NCBI RefSeq assembly: GCF_014205835.1
Contig: NZ_JACHCQ010000010.1
Coordinates: 1 to 64,000 of the forward strand
Source: Pedobacter sp. AK013
Lineage (GTDB): Bacteria; Bacteroidota; Bacteroidia; Sphingobacteriales; Sphingobacteriaceae
DNA length: 64,000 bases
Direction of reading: 5' to 3'
Of the stretch, positions 36,344 to 45,419 are shown one piece after another. The position numbers were made by a program, and so were the translations under genes. Every line of letters starts with the position of its first letter. Within the stretch, counting starts at the first letter, position 1. Below the pieces are notes generated by a model that was given only the letters and a program-made list of their open reading frames with translations, ran no database searches and was not told the origin of the DNA.

Positions 36344-36377
36344 TAAAAAAAGCCTCCCGATTTTTACATCGGGAGGC
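36344..36377 (-). terminator. Terminator of the HEIGH/M57 peptidase gene
   Basis: On the minus strand GCCTCCCGAT, a six-base loop and ATCGGGAGGC (36352-36361 and 36368-36377), followed by seven or eight T. A textbook 10 bp stem. Confidence 0.88.
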
Positions 36378-36413
36378 CATATCTTAAGTTTAGGTAATCC
36401 TTGTTTTTTGATC

Positions 36414-37250
36414 TTATTTGTAAAGGTAATTTACTGCAATTACATCATTTGCATTGAAAGTGCGGTTACCACCATTAGAACAAGCTAGCATAAATGAACC
36501 AGCATCAGGAGTTGAAGGAGTTCCTGGTATTCTAATTGCACCCACATTTGATGCACCTTCGTTACCTGCACCACTTGCGCCACAGCTAAACGCGCGGTCC
36601 ATGTAGTCGGTATGGCGGAAACCGATGCAGTGGCCAACTTCATGCTGAATTACAGAAGCCAGGTACAATAAATTAGGATTGGAACCATAGGCGGCTGAAT
36701 TGGTGTTCATTCTGATCTGGTTAAATGGCTGACCTGATGAAGTAGGGAAACCAGCAGAGCCTAAGGTGATAAAACCACCGCTCGGACCTTCGTTAAAACC
36801 TACCACATTAATGTTTCCGGTTGTACCTGCGCTTGCCCTTTGGAAAGTGATACGTAAACCTAATGAGTTGTATCTCGAAATCATTGTATTTACAGCATCA
36901 CTATATACCTGAGGAAGGTTAGTTACTGAAACGGTAATTACACGTGGTAATGATTTAACCAGATTTGTGGTTCGGTACTGTTCGGTTTCGGCAATGTTTA
37001 AATTTGCACCGGTAGAAGTTTCAGTTAGGTTATCCTCAGTTAAAAGAATGTCACCCTCTATCAAATATCCTTCGTCTATTTTACGGATGTTATTGGTGTT
37101 GAAGCCTAAAGATTTGATCTGTGATAACTTATCTGCTGAGATGTCAGTTTTGCTTTCTACTGCATTTTCTGTATTATTACTCTTACATGAGTATAGGTTA
37201 GTGATTAAGAAGCATGCGGCTGCAATCGATAAAAATTTGTTTGTTTTCAT
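36414..37250 (-). CDS. HEIGH/M57-type zinc metallopeptidase lipoprotein
   Basis: A 278-residue lipoprotein (lipobox LITNLYSC, Cys21). The zinc motif is HEVGHCIGFRH, i.e. H-E-x-x-H-x-x-G-x-x-H of the metzincin type, with a preceding LYLASVIQ helix; the family is the dual-action HEIGH peptidases (PF12388, M57 group). The middle contains two beta stretches, RVITVSVTNLPQ and NINVVGFNEGPSG, then FPTSSGQPFNQIRMN. It probably faces the cell exterior or the periplasm and cleaves protein substrates. It is divergently oriented from the S8 protease gene (122 bp between), which might share regulation. Own terminator follows. Confidence 0.87.
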   Translation of the reverse strand: MKTNKFLSIAAACFLITNLYSCKSNNTENAVESKTDISADKLSQIKSLGFNTNNIRKIDEGYLIEGDILLTEDNLTETSTGANLNIAETEQYRTTNLVKSLPRVITVSVTNLPQVYSDAVNTMISRYNSLGLRITFQRASAGTTGNINVVGFNEGPSGGFITLGSAGFPTSSGQPFNQIRMNTNSAAYGSNPNLLYLASVIQHEVGHCIGFRHTDYMDRAFSCGASGAGNEGASNVGAIRIPGTPSTPDAGSFMLACSNGGNRTFNANDVIAVNYLYK

Positions 37251-37372
37251 CTTGAATAGAATTAAATTAGTTTAGGTTGAATAAGTTAGTTAATAAAATT
37301 TGTGGATTACCTTATAAATCCTAATTTAGAGAAGATAAATGATGTAAACAAAATTTTATAATAAAATAATTT

Positions 37373-40198
37373 TTGAAAGTCAACACTGTATTTTTATTTA
37401 TATGCTTTTGTCTGTCTGTTCTTAGTTTAAATGCACAGGTACAACCTGGTGGAATGGAAAAATATTTTGAAAAATATATTTCAAAAACAGGCAACACTTT
37501 AAAACCAAGCGGCGATCAGCCTATTTTGGTAAGGTTCAACCGTACTTTAACAGCTGCCGAAATTCAATTGTTGAAACCCAAAAAACGTCTTTCAGGTGAT
37601 TATTTTATTGTCGAAAAATCGAATGTTTCTAGCTTTTCTAACAGTATAGTTTCTCAGGAACAAGCCAATGGACTTTGGAAGGTTAGCGATAGATTGATGA
37701 AAGTATTAAGTAAAACCAATAAAAAGAACGATTCTATCCTGGTTCGGCTGGCTTTCAAAAATATAAATGCGTTACCAAAGGCTGTTGCAAACCTAAAGAT
37801 AAAATCAGCCGATAACGTAAACAACATTTGTACTGCTTACCTATTGCCGGCAGATTTAATGTTGTTGTTAGAACTTGGCGATGTTTTATACGCCGATGTT
37901 TTGCCTGTAGCCAAAGAGGAAGTGGTAATTAATGGACTGGACCTGGCTTTAAACCAAATTTCTAACGCCCGAAATCTTTTTCCCGGTGTTGATGGCACAG
38001 GTATAAATGTTTCATTTAAAGAAGGGATGTACGATGCTACTGATCTTGATTTATTAGGAAAAACCGTTACAGGGGCCACTATTGGTAAAACGCCAACTAC
38101 CCACGCCACTATTATGGCTACTTTAGCATTAGGAAACGGTAATTCCTTTATCCGGGGTTTAGGCGCGGCACCAAAGGCCAAACTTGCCTATTCGGATTTC
38201 ACTAATCTGATGCCCGATCTGGTAACCGATTTAAACAAACTTCAGATTAACGTTCAAAATCATTCTTATGGTACTGATATAGATAACGATTACGGAATGG
38301 AGGCGGCAGCATACGATAAACAGATCTTCGAAACCGATACTTTGATGCATGTTTTTTCTGCCGGAAATAAAGGAACAAGCACACCTTCTGTAGGATTTTA
38401 TCAAGGCATGACTGCTCGTGCCAATTTAACGGGAAATTTTAAGCAGGCGAAAAATTTATTAGTAATAGGAGGTATCAACAGAGAAAACATTTCCGAAAAT
38501 CTGAGCAGTAAAGGCCCTGCCTACGATGGTCGTGTAAAACCAGAACTTGTTGCTTTAGGCGAAGACGGAACATCAGGCGCTGCAGCAACTACCAGTGGGT
38601 CGATTGCTTTGTTGGAACAATTTTATCAGCAGAAATATAAAAAAACTGCTCCCGCTTCACTAATCAGGGCAACAGTAATTAATTCTGCCGATGATTTAGG
38701 CACACCACAGGTTGATTTTGTGTACGGTTATGGAAAACTCAATGTAGCACAATCGTTAAAAACTTTAGATGAAAATAGGGCGTTATTATACGAAGTAGCC
38801 AAAAATCAGGATCTGCTTATTCCCTTAGCTATTCCGGCTAATGTAGCTGAAGTGAAACTGACTATTGCCTGGAACGATCCTCCTGCTGTTGTAAATGCAG
38901 CCCAAAGTTTGGTTAATGGACTAGATTTAAGTCTCGAAAATCCTGCAGGAAATTTAACGCTACCTTGGGTATTAAGCAGTTTTCCTCATTTAGATTCACT
39001 CTCAAAACCAGCAGTGCGTAAGGCAGATGTTATCAATAATATTCAACAGGTTACGCTTGATAATCCCACTGCAGGTGTTTATAATATTCATGTTAAGGGT
39101 AATAGGATAGTGCAAGGCAATAACCAGCCATTTGCATTGGCTTATCGTTACATATTCAAAAACACTTTTTCCTTTATTAGTCCTGAAAAAAACGAATACT
39201 TTTTTGCCAATGAAGGTAACTACATCAGGTGGGAGAATACTTATACCAGCAAAACCGGAAATCTATCCGTGAGTTATGATGAGGGTGTCACGTGGAAATC
39301 AATTGTCACCAATGTCGATTTAAGTAAAGGTTTTTACCATTGGAATACGCCAGATTTGTTTGCTAAAGCAATAGTTAAAATGGAAGTGGAAGGAAATGTA
39401 ATATTGAGCCGGACATTTGTAATTTCGAAGCCAAGGGCATTGCAGGTGGGTTATGTTTGCAAAGATGGAATTGTATTAAACTGGAACCCTCAGCCTGGGG
39501 CTAAAGACTATACTTTGTACAATATAGTAGATAATAGCCTTTCTCCGGTGTTAACCCTTGCTGATACCGTAGTTAAGCTTGATGCAGGCAAGATCAATAG
39601 CAGGTATTTTGCGGTGGCAGCAAACGGTACAGATTTTACAGGTTTAAAAAGCTACACCATTGATTATACGCAACAGGGAGTAGCCTGTTATGTGAAAAAT
39701 TTATTTGCATCAGTAGCGGATGATAACCGGATAAGGGTTGATCTGAGTATAGGCAGTACGCTGGATTTAAAGAACATTATCTGGGAAAAACAGACAGGCC
39801 CAAATACTTTTAGTATTTTACAGCAGACCAAACCAATTTCAAATCAACTCGATTATACAATTTTTGATGAAAAACCAAAAGATGGAATCCAGTTTTACCG
39901 TGTTACTTTCCAAACAGCCAACGGCCAGGTACAGAGTGATCTGGTTTCGGTGGTGTTTCTTAAAGAAAATGAATTTACGTTCTTCCCCAATCCGGTAGCC
40001 GATTATTTAACCGTTCTGAGTGGATCATTTGAAGATTACAACCTATCGATTTTTAATATCTTAGGGCAAAAGGTTTTTGAAGAAAAAGCTACAAGCTCCA
40101 ATCGGTTTTTGCTCAATGCTTTATCAACGGGTGTTTATGTCGGTGTGATTAATAAAAACGGGCAGCAATTGAAGAAATTTAAGCTGATTAAGAAATAA
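37373..40198 (+). CDS. Secreted subtilisin-like S8 protein with T9SS domain; Glu at the catalytic Asp site
   Basis: A 941-residue secreted protein. The start is a TTG at 37373, giving MKVNTVFLFICFCLSVLSLNA, a good signal peptide. The peptidase S8 domain occupies about residues 185-475. His244 (TTHATIMATL), the oxyanion Asn296 in NHSYG, the SSKGPAYDGRVKPEL block, and Ser401 in EDGTSGAAAT are recognisable. In the position of the catalytic Asp (usual pattern V-G-V-W-D-G), the sequence reads V-S-F-K-E217-G, so Asp appears replaced by Glu. Then follow a CUB-like or propeptide-type domain (about 475-600), fibronectin-like repeats, and a Por sorting domain (FFPNPVADYLTV ... LSTGVYVGVI). Activity is doubtful. 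Confidence 0.85.
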   Translation: MKVNTVFLFICFCLSVLSLNAQVQPGGMEKYFEKYISKTGNTLKPSGDQPILVRFNRTLTAAEIQLLKPKKRLSGDYFIVEKSNVSSFSNSIVSQEQANGLWKVSDRLMKVLSKTNKKNDSILVRLAFKNINALPKAVANLKIKSADNVNNICTAYLLPADLMLLLELGDVLYADVLPVAKEEVVINGLDLALNQISNARNLFPGVDGTGINVSFKEGMYDATDLDLLGKTVTGATIGKTPTTHATIMATLALGNGNSFIRGLGAAPKAKLAYSDFTNLMPDLVTDLNKLQINVQNHSYGTDIDNDYGMEAAAYDKQIFETDTLMHVFSAGNKGTSTPSVGFYQGMTARANLTGNFKQAKNLLVIGGINRENISENLSSKGPAYDGRVKPELVALGEDGTSGAAATTSGSIALLEQFYQQKYKKTAPASLIRATVINSADDLGTPQVDFVYGYGKLNVAQSLKTLDENRALLYEVAKNQDLLIPLAIPANVAEVKLTIAWNDPPAVVNAAQSLVNGLDLSLENPAGNLTLPWVLSSFPHLDSLSKPAVRKADVINNIQQVTLDNPTAGVYNIHVKGNRIVQGNNQPFALAYRYIFKNTFSFISPEKNEYFFANEGNYIRWENTYTSKTGNLSVSYDEGVTWKSIVTNVDLSKGFYHWNTPDLFAKAIVKMEVEGNVILSRTFVISKPRALQVGYVCKDGIVLNWNPQPGAKDYTLYNIVDNSLSPVLTLADTVVKLDAGKINSRYFAVAANGTDFTGLKSYTIDYTQQGVACYVKNLFASVADDNRIRVDLSIGSTLDLKNIIWEKQTGPNTFSILQQTKPISNQLDYTIFDEKPKDGIQFYRVTFQTANGQVQSDLVSVVFLKENEFTFFPNPVADYLTVLSGSFEDYNLSIFNILGQKVFEEKATSSNRFLLNALSTGVYVGVINKNGQQLKKFKLIKK

Positions 40199-40330
40199 CC
40201 GGTATTATATTCTACTTGATCCTGCATTAAATATACTTTCTCCTGCAGATTTAAGAGAATAAAGACTGAAACTCCTAATTTCTTCGTAATTTTCAGCAAT
40301 GCATTTTTATTAAAATCCAATTCTTTATAA

Positions 40331-41983
40331 ATGAAAAAACTTCTCCTACTTTCCAGTTGCGCGCTCCTTTTCTTTGGTTCCTGCAAGCAAGGTGTAAAAA
40401 GCACTGATGTTAGCGCCGATTCTTTGGCCATAAAAGCCATTAACGATTCGAGTTTAACCCAATATCTATCGGTAATTGCGGCTGATAGTTTACAGGGGAG
40501 AAAACCGTTTACCAATGGAGAAACGAAAACCATTAATTATTTAAAAACACAGTTCGAAAAACTGGGTTTGCAACCTGGTAATGGAGATAGTTTCTTTCAA
40601 GAGGTACCCATGGTAGAGATTAAATCTGTTCCAGAAGATAAAATGGTGCTTAAAGGAAAAACAGCATCCTTAACCTTAAATTATTTAACCGATTTTGTGG
40701 CTGGTACCCGCCATGTGCAAGATGAGGTAAGCATTAGTAACTCACCACTGGTTTTTGCTGGCTATGGTATTGTGGCACCCGAGTACGGCTGGAACGATTA
40801 TGCGGATCTTGATGTAAAGGGAAAAACGGTGGTGGTGTTGATTAACGATCCTGGCTTTGCGGATTCTACCTTATTTAAAGGTAAAAATATGACTTACTAT
40901 GGCAGATGGACCTATAAATTTGAAGAGGCGGCCCGGCAGGGTGCTACCGGTATTATTATTGTTCATGATACCGAGCCAGCGGCTTACCCCTGGACAGTTG
41001 TTCGGAGCGGATGGTCGAAATCTAAGCTTACCTTGCAAAGCGAAGACAATGGAATGAGCAGGGCTGTAGTAGAAGGCTGGATTACTTTAGATAAGGCGAA
41101 ACAATTATTTGCGCTGGATGGGAAATCATTTGATCAATTGGCTTTAAGTGCCCGTAAAAAAGGTTTTAAAGCTGTCGATTTAAATATTACCACCTCACTA
41201 AAAGTTAAAAATACGATCAAAAAATCAGTTACTTATAATGTTCTGGCTAAAATACCTGGCGATAAACGTAAAGATGAAGCTATTATTTATTCGGCACATT
41301 GGGATCATTTAGGTGTAGGAGAGAAAATACAAGGCGATTCTATTTATAATGGTGCGGTTGATAATGCAACAGGTGTAGCGGCCTTGTTCGAAATTGCTTC
41401 GGCCTTTAAAAAGTTGCCTAAAGTACCTGGACGTACTATTTTGTTTATTTCTTATACAGCAGAAGAACAAGGCCTTTTAGGATCTGAATATTATGCCAAA
41501 CATCCTGTTTTTCCATTAGCTAAAACTGTTGCCAATATTAATATGGATATGATGGGCATAGCAGGTAAAACGAAAGATATTGTCGTGTATGGTTTTGGCC
41601 AGTCAGAACTCGAAGATTATGCTGCTGCGGCGGCTAAAAAGCAGGGGCGGGTAATTGTTCCAGATCCTGTTCCATCATCGGGATTATACTACCGTTCAGA
41701 TCATTTTAATCTGGCTAAAGTTGGTGTGCCTTCATTGTTTACGGGTTCTGGAGTAGATAACATTAAAAATGGTAGGGAATGGGGATTAAAGCAGGTAGCC
41801 GATTTTACCAAATTCCGCTACCATTCGCCACAAGATAATTTTGATGCCAAAACATGGGATTTATCTGGTATCGTAGAAGATGTTAGAATGCTTTTTAATA
41901 TGGGATATCGCATCAGCAATGAAGATTCGTATCCTAAGTGGAAAGACGGATCTGAATTTAAAGCCATCCGGGAAAAGAAATAA
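40331..41983 (+). CDS. M28-family zinc aminopeptidase lipoprotein with PA domain
   Basis: A 550-residue lipoprotein with lipobox LLFFGSCKQ. The M28 zinc-site motifs are in order: AHWDHLG (His ligand), GAVDNATGVA (bridging Asp), AEEQGLLGSEYY (catalytic Glu-Glu), NINMDMMG (Asp) and RSDHFN (His). Between residues 130 and 280 an inserted protease-associated domain (VFAGYGIVAPEYGW ... KTVVVLINDPGF ... GATGIIIVHD) is present, common in this family. It removes N-terminal amino acids from peptides, probably in the periplasm or at the cell surface. It follows the S8 gene on the same strand by 133 bp and is likely an independent unit. Confidence 0.92.
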   Translation: MKKLLLLSSCALLFFGSCKQGVKSTDVSADSLAIKAINDSSLTQYLSVIAADSLQGRKPFTNGETKTINYLKTQFEKLGLQPGNGDSFFQEVPMVEIKSVPEDKMVLKGKTASLTLNYLTDFVAGTRHVQDEVSISNSPLVFAGYGIVAPEYGWNDYADLDVKGKTVVVLINDPGFADSTLFKGKNMTYYGRWTYKFEEAARQGATGIIIVHDTEPAAYPWTVVRSGWSKSKLTLQSEDNGMSRAVVEGWITLDKAKQLFALDGKSFDQLALSARKKGFKAVDLNITTSLKVKNTIKKSVTYNVLAKIPGDKRKDEAIIYSAHWDHLGVGEKIQGDSIYNGAVDNATGVAALFEIASAFKKLPKVPGRTILFISYTAEEQGLLGSEYYAKHPVFPLAKTVANINMDMMGIAGKTKDIVVYGFGQSELEDYAAAAAKKQGRVIVPDPVPSSGLYYRSDHFNLAKVGVPSLFTGSGVDNIKNGREWGLKQVADFTKFRYHSPQDNFDAKTWDLSGIVEDVRMLFNMGYRISNEDSYPKWKDGSEFKAIREKK

Positions 41984-41990
41984 AACAAAA

Positions 41991-42017
41991 AGCGTCCCGA
42001 TGGTAAACCGGGACGCT
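41991..42017. terminator. Bidirectional terminator between M28 and barrel gene
   Basis: AGCGTCCCG (41991-41999) pairs with CGGGACGCT (42009-42017), loop of nine. On the minus strand it is followed by TTTTGTTTT; on the plus strand by CTTCGAAAAAAAA. It serves the convergent barrel gene best. Confidence 0.75.
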
Positions 42018-42065
42018 CTTCGAAAAAAAAGTCATTTTATTAAATTTCCCTTAAGGGAGAATTAA

Positions 42066-42668
42066 TTAAAAGTAGAACTGTACACCTAATCTTGGTGCAA
42101 AAGTATCAGCGTTTAAGCCAAAAGTATTGGTTTTAACTTTAGCGCCAGTTCCTTCAGCTTTAACAGTGTAATTGTCGTAGCTTAAACCTTTAACTGAAAG
42201 TTCGATACCGATTTTTTTAGTTGGGAAGAAAGCAAAACCTGGAGCAACTTCTACACCGATTTTGGTCGTGGTACCCACTTTAACTGCGTTATCGCCGTTA
42301 GCATCTGTTGCTTTTAATTGACCGAAAGCCAATGGTACTGATAATTGTCCGAAGAATTTAAATTGATCAGATAAACCAACATAGTAACGACCGAAAGGAG
42401 CAACTTTAAATGCACCATTCTCTGTTCTGCTGCTTACTTTTTTATCATATTCGTAACCAACACCTGTACCGATAGCAAAATTATTGCTGATAAAATAACC
42501 AACACTTGGTAATACGCTAAAGCTGAAATCTGCTTTTGGAGCGCCGTCTACTTTTGTAGAGTTTACACCTACATTACCACCTAACATAAAATTTCCTTTT
42601 TCAGTTTGTGCTTGTGCACCATAAACTAAACCTGCTACTGCTACTAAAGATAATAATAGTTTTTTCAT
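42066..42668 (-). CDS. Small outer-membrane beta-barrel protein
   Basis: A 200-residue outer-membrane protein of the OmpA/OmpX-like porin family. The signal peptide ends at GAQAQ and the mature part begins TEKGNFMLGGNVG, a start also seen in the barrels at 44571 and 46061. Alternating-residue strands (FSFSVLPSVGYFISNNFAIGTG, GVEVAPGFAFFPTKKIGIEL) and the final aromatic (LGVQFYF) fit an eight-stranded barrel recognised by the Bam machinery. Its role is unknown, perhaps envelope stability. Stands alone with a shared terminator. It is one of three paralogues within 4.7 kb. Confidence 0.85.
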   Translation of the reverse strand: MKKLLLSLVAVAGLVYGAQAQTEKGNFMLGGNVGVNSTKVDGAPKADFSFSVLPSVGYFISNNFAIGTGVGYEYDKKVSSRTENGAFKVAPFGRYYVGLSDQFKFFGQLSVPLAFGQLKATDANGDNAVKVGTTTKIGVEVAPGFAFFPTKKIGIELSVKGLSYDNYTVKAEGTGAKVKTNTFGLNADTFAPRLGVQFYF

Positions 42669-42986
42669 CTTTTTTATTATTTATTTGTTATTAAAATATA
42701 GTCAATTTTACTTTTTTAATTTCTGACTATATTTGAATAAAAGTCAACACTTGTGCCAAAAAACTTTGTCTGCGTCATCAAAAAATCAGTTTTTGGTCAA
42801 CTGTCTAATTGATAAAGAGATATAAAATTAATGTTAAGTCAATATTATTTTCGTGTGACTAAAAATTAATCGACTGATTAATTTTTTAGACATGACAGAT
42901 TGACAATCTGACTTTTTTTGTATAAATGTCAGATTTTATTATGTCTAAAATGGCAGATCTTGTAGAAGAGTTGTTGTGGTTTTGGA

Positions 42987-43232
42987 TTAGACCTTACAGG
43001 CAGAAATTAAATTTTCTATTTTCTTTTTAATAATATCGATGCTTCTCTCGTCTGTCAGATTTCCTTCAGTATCGAATTTGTTTTGAGCTTGCGCAATTAA
43101 AACTTCCGGTTGTAAAACCGGATTCATATTTAAAAAGGTAAAAATGCGGTTTGAATTCTAACTGTTCCCCACATTCCATAATTATATTCTTCCGCATAAA
43201 CCAACAATTTTTCTGTTCTTTTCCATAGTTAT
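42987..43232 (-). pseudogene. Frameshifted C-terminal remnant of an NAD(P)H-dependent FMN reductase
   Basis: The minus strand encodes a piece in two frames. Frame 1 (43232 to about 43130) reads ... EEYNYGMWGTVRIQTAFLPF then stops; frame 2 (about 43136 to 42987) reads FLNMNPVLQPEVLIAQAQ, then NKFDTEGNLTDERSI and a terminal helix. Together they match the flavin-reductase ending, with LNxxPVxQPEVxIAxA and FDxxGNLTDE. One T missing from a five-T run at 43132-43136 explains the shift (a six-T run would give PFLNM in one frame). Only about 80 of the usual 180 residues remain, so the gene is decayed. The identification rests on the C-terminal pattern; the upstream part is too short to be sure. Confidence 0.6.
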
Positions 43233-43302
43233 AAAACCAAAACTTTATCAAAATGTTGGTTTTTACAAGGACATATCGTGTAGTTTAAAAAATTATAATC
43301 GC

Positions 43303-43327
43303 TATTTTTGACGGTATAAGATACCGT
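43303..43327 (+). promoter_or_regulatory. Promoter and palindromic operator of the Fsr-like gene
   Basis: TATTTTTG (TAnnTTTG) at 43303-43310 is followed immediately by a palindrome, ACGGTAT-AAG-ATACCGT (43311-43327), one base before the ATG at 43329. The palindrome would cover the transcription start and is a likely repressor site. No strong -33 is seen. Confidence 0.55.
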
Positions 43328-43328
43328 T

Positions 43329-44531
43329 ATGACTGAGAATACTACTACCACATCAATTATTGAAAAAACCGTTTTTCCCATTCTTTTTGCTTTAAGTTTT
43401 TCGCATCTGTTAAATGATACCATACAATCATTAATTCCGGCGATTTATCCGATTATCAAAACCAGTTATCATTTAAGTTTTTCGCAGATTGGTTTAATTA
43501 CGCTTACTTTTCAATTGGCTGCTTCCTTATTACAGCCATTTGTAGGTTTGTATACAGATAAAAAACCTCAGCCATATTCGTTGGCGGTAGGGATGGGGTT
43601 TACCCTGATCGGTTTGATTTCGCTTTCCCAATCGACACATTTTTATACCATTTTGCTTTCTGTGTGTTTTATCGGAATTGGTTCTTCTATATTTCATCCC
43701 GAAGCCTCAAGGATGGCACATGCCGCATCTGGGGGAAAGAGGGGACTGGCACAGTCTGTTTTCCAGTTGGGTGGTAATGCAGGCAGTTCTTTAGGTCCAT
43801 TATTGGCGGCCTGGATTATTGTGCCATATGGGCAATTCAGCGTGATCTGGTTTTCGGTAATTGCACTTTTAGCTATTATTATTTTAACCTATGTAGGTAA
43901 CTGGTACAAAGGATTTATGCTTTCGAGAAGTAAAAAGATCAATATTCAAACTGTTGTGAATCAATTTTCGAGAGGAAAGGTAATCTTTTCGGTGTGTATT
44001 TTACTCTTATTAATTTTCTCGAAATATTTTTATATGGCGAGTTTGACTAATTATTTTACCTTTTATCTGATCGATAAATTCCATGTTTCGGTGCAAACCT
44101 CACAGATTTATTTATTTGTATTTTTATTCTCGGTAGCTGCCGGAACGTTGCTGGGCGGGCCAATAGGTGATAAAATAGGCCGGAAATATGTAATATGGGC
44201 GTCCATATTGGGTACTGCACCGTTTGCATTATTGCTTCCGCATGCCAGTTTATTTTGGGTAGGTGTTCTTATTGTTCCTATTGGGATGATTTTGGCATCT
44301 GCTTTCTCTGCAATTCTGGTTTATGCACAAGAATTGATTCCTGGAAAGGTAGGCTTGGTTGCCGGTTTGTTTTTTGGCTTTGCCTTTGGAATGGGCGGCA
44401 TTGGGTCGGCTTTATTGGGGAAACTAGCTGATTCTACTAGTATAGAATACGTATTTAATGTTTGTGCGTTTCTGCCTTTAATCGGGTTATTAACCGGTTT
44501 CTTGCCTAATATAGAAACGAAGAAGAAATAA
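43329..44531 (+). CDS. fsr: Fosmidomycin-resistance-type MFS transporter
   Basis: A 400-residue, 12-helix MFS exporter like Fsr of E. coli. Helix 1 is preceded by VFPILFALSFSHLLNDTIQSLIPAIYP, the family's characteristic start with H-L-x-N-D. The loop 2-3 region includes YTDKKPQPYSL, and a later loop has GDKIGRKYVIW, the second A-motif. IFHPEASRMAH is also a shared Fsr feature. It pumps small molecules (fosmidomycin or other drugs in relatives); the substrate here is unknown. A palindrome over the start site suggests substrate-linked repression. It lies between two barrel genes with which it shares only a terminator. Confidence 0.87.
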   Translation: MTENTTTTSIIEKTVFPILFALSFSHLLNDTIQSLIPAIYPIIKTSYHLSFSQIGLITLTFQLAASLLQPFVGLYTDKKPQPYSLAVGMGFTLIGLISLSQSTHFYTILLSVCFIGIGSSIFHPEASRMAHAASGGKRGLAQSVFQLGGNAGSSLGPLLAAWIIVPYGQFSVIWFSVIALLAIIILTYVGNWYKGFMLSRSKKINIQTVVNQFSRGKVIFSVCILLLLIFSKYFYMASLTNYFTFYLIDKFHVSVQTSQIYLFVFLFSVAAGTLLGGPIGDKIGRKYVIWASILGTAPFALLLPHASLFWVGVLIVPIGMILASAFSAILVYAQELIPGKVGLVAGLFFGFAFGMGGIGSALLGKLADSTSIEYVFNVCAFLPLIGLLTGFLPNIETKKK

Positions 44532-44536
44532 AAATT

Positions 44537-44565
44537 AGCGCCATCTTTAGCAAAGATGGCGCTAT
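44537..44565. terminator. Bidirectional terminator between the MFS and barrel genes
   Basis: A perfect 13 bp stem, TAGCGCCATCTTT (44537-44549) with AAAGATGGCGCTA (44553-44565), loop AGC. On the minus strand ATTTTTATTTC follows, and the plus-strand side has ATCCGATTT. Confidence 0.85.
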
Positions 44566-44570
44566 CCGAT

Positions 44571-45263
44571 TTAAAAATGTAAGTTAACTCCGACGCTTGG
44601 CGTGAAAGAACTAAAGCCAAATGTAAATGATTTATTGCTTGAGGCTTGAGAATTTGAATTTACACCATCATCTTTCACATTTTGTTTGCTATAAGAAAGT
44701 AAAGGAAAAGAAAGCTCAACGGCCCATTTTTTAGTTGGGAAGAACGCAAATCCAGGGTCTATAGAAGCCTGATAATAGGTACTTTTATAATTGGTGGTTT
44801 CATTAATGTAATTACCTAATGATGTTAGGGTATACTTGCTTTTACCCCAAGCCATTCCAATATTTGCCTGGTTGAAAAATTTAAATTTATCAACAATATC
44901 TACGTAGTACCTTAAATACGGTATAATATTGAAGGAATGACTTTTACTAACTGAATTGATGTATTGTGGACTGCCGCTTCCCAGAAAATATACTGATTGG
45001 GATTCCGACTTATTTCCGCCATATCCAACCTGTAAACCTAGCGCTAGGTTTTTTCCAAAAAAATGTCCAAATCGTGGTGAAATATTAAAGGATTTTGAAT
45101 TGCCGGTAGTAAAAGTATTATTAGAATTTAATGGCTCTTGTTTGTTATAATTAAATCCAATAGCACCACCAATTAAATTATCTCCTTTTTCTGTTTGAGC
45201 ATTGGCTCCAATCATGATAGTACATACCGCTACCAACGTTAATAGTTGTTTTTTCATTTTCAT
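44571..45263 (-). CDS. Small outer-membrane beta-barrel protein
   Basis: A 230-residue barrel paralogous to the genes at 42066 and 46061. Signal peptide to GANAQ; the mature part starts TEKGDNLIGGAIGFNY. Strands such as FNISPRFGHFFGKNLALGLQVGYG and IDPGFAFFPTKKWAVELSFPLLSY and a terminal SVGVNLHF identify an outer-membrane barrel. The leader just before the start codon (GAATACACAAAAACACAAATG) is almost the same as that of the 46061 gene, so both promoters or leaders were probably duplicated with the genes. No ligand is known. Confidence 0.83.
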   Translation of the reverse strand: MKMKKQLLTLVAVCTIMIGANAQTEKGDNLIGGAIGFNYNKQEPLNSNNTFTTGNSKSFNISPRFGHFFGKNLALGLQVGYGGNKSESQSVYFLGSGSPQYINSVSKSHSFNIIPYLRYYVDIVDKFKFFNQANIGMAWGKSKYTLTSLGNYINETTNYKSTYYQASIDPGFAFFPTKKWAVELSFPLLSYSKQNVKDDGVNSNSQASSNKSFTFGFSSFTPSVGVNLHF

Positions 45264-45362
45264 TTGTGTTTTTGTGTATTCAATAATAGCATAAAAAACC
45301 GATATTAACTATTTGTTTAGTTTATTTGTTTTTTAAGTGATTGATCGTCAGGTATAAAAAAA

Positions 45363-45392
45363 AACACCAATCTAAATTATTGGATTGGTGTT
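45363..45392 (-). terminator. Terminator of the repeat-protein unit
   Basis: AACACCAATC (45363-45372) and GATTGGTGTT (45383-45392) form a 10 bp stem; on the minus strand it is followed by a run of about nine T. It ends the two-gene unit of barrel (46061) and repeat protein (45420). Confidence 0.85.
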
Positions 45393-45419
45393 GATTAATA
45401 AGAATGACTAGATTGTATT

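Noticed and set aside
43066-43251. A 61-codon minus-strand frame upstream of the Fsr-like gene.
   Set aside because: It is the wrong frame of the flavin-reductase remnant; its protein has no convincing pattern.
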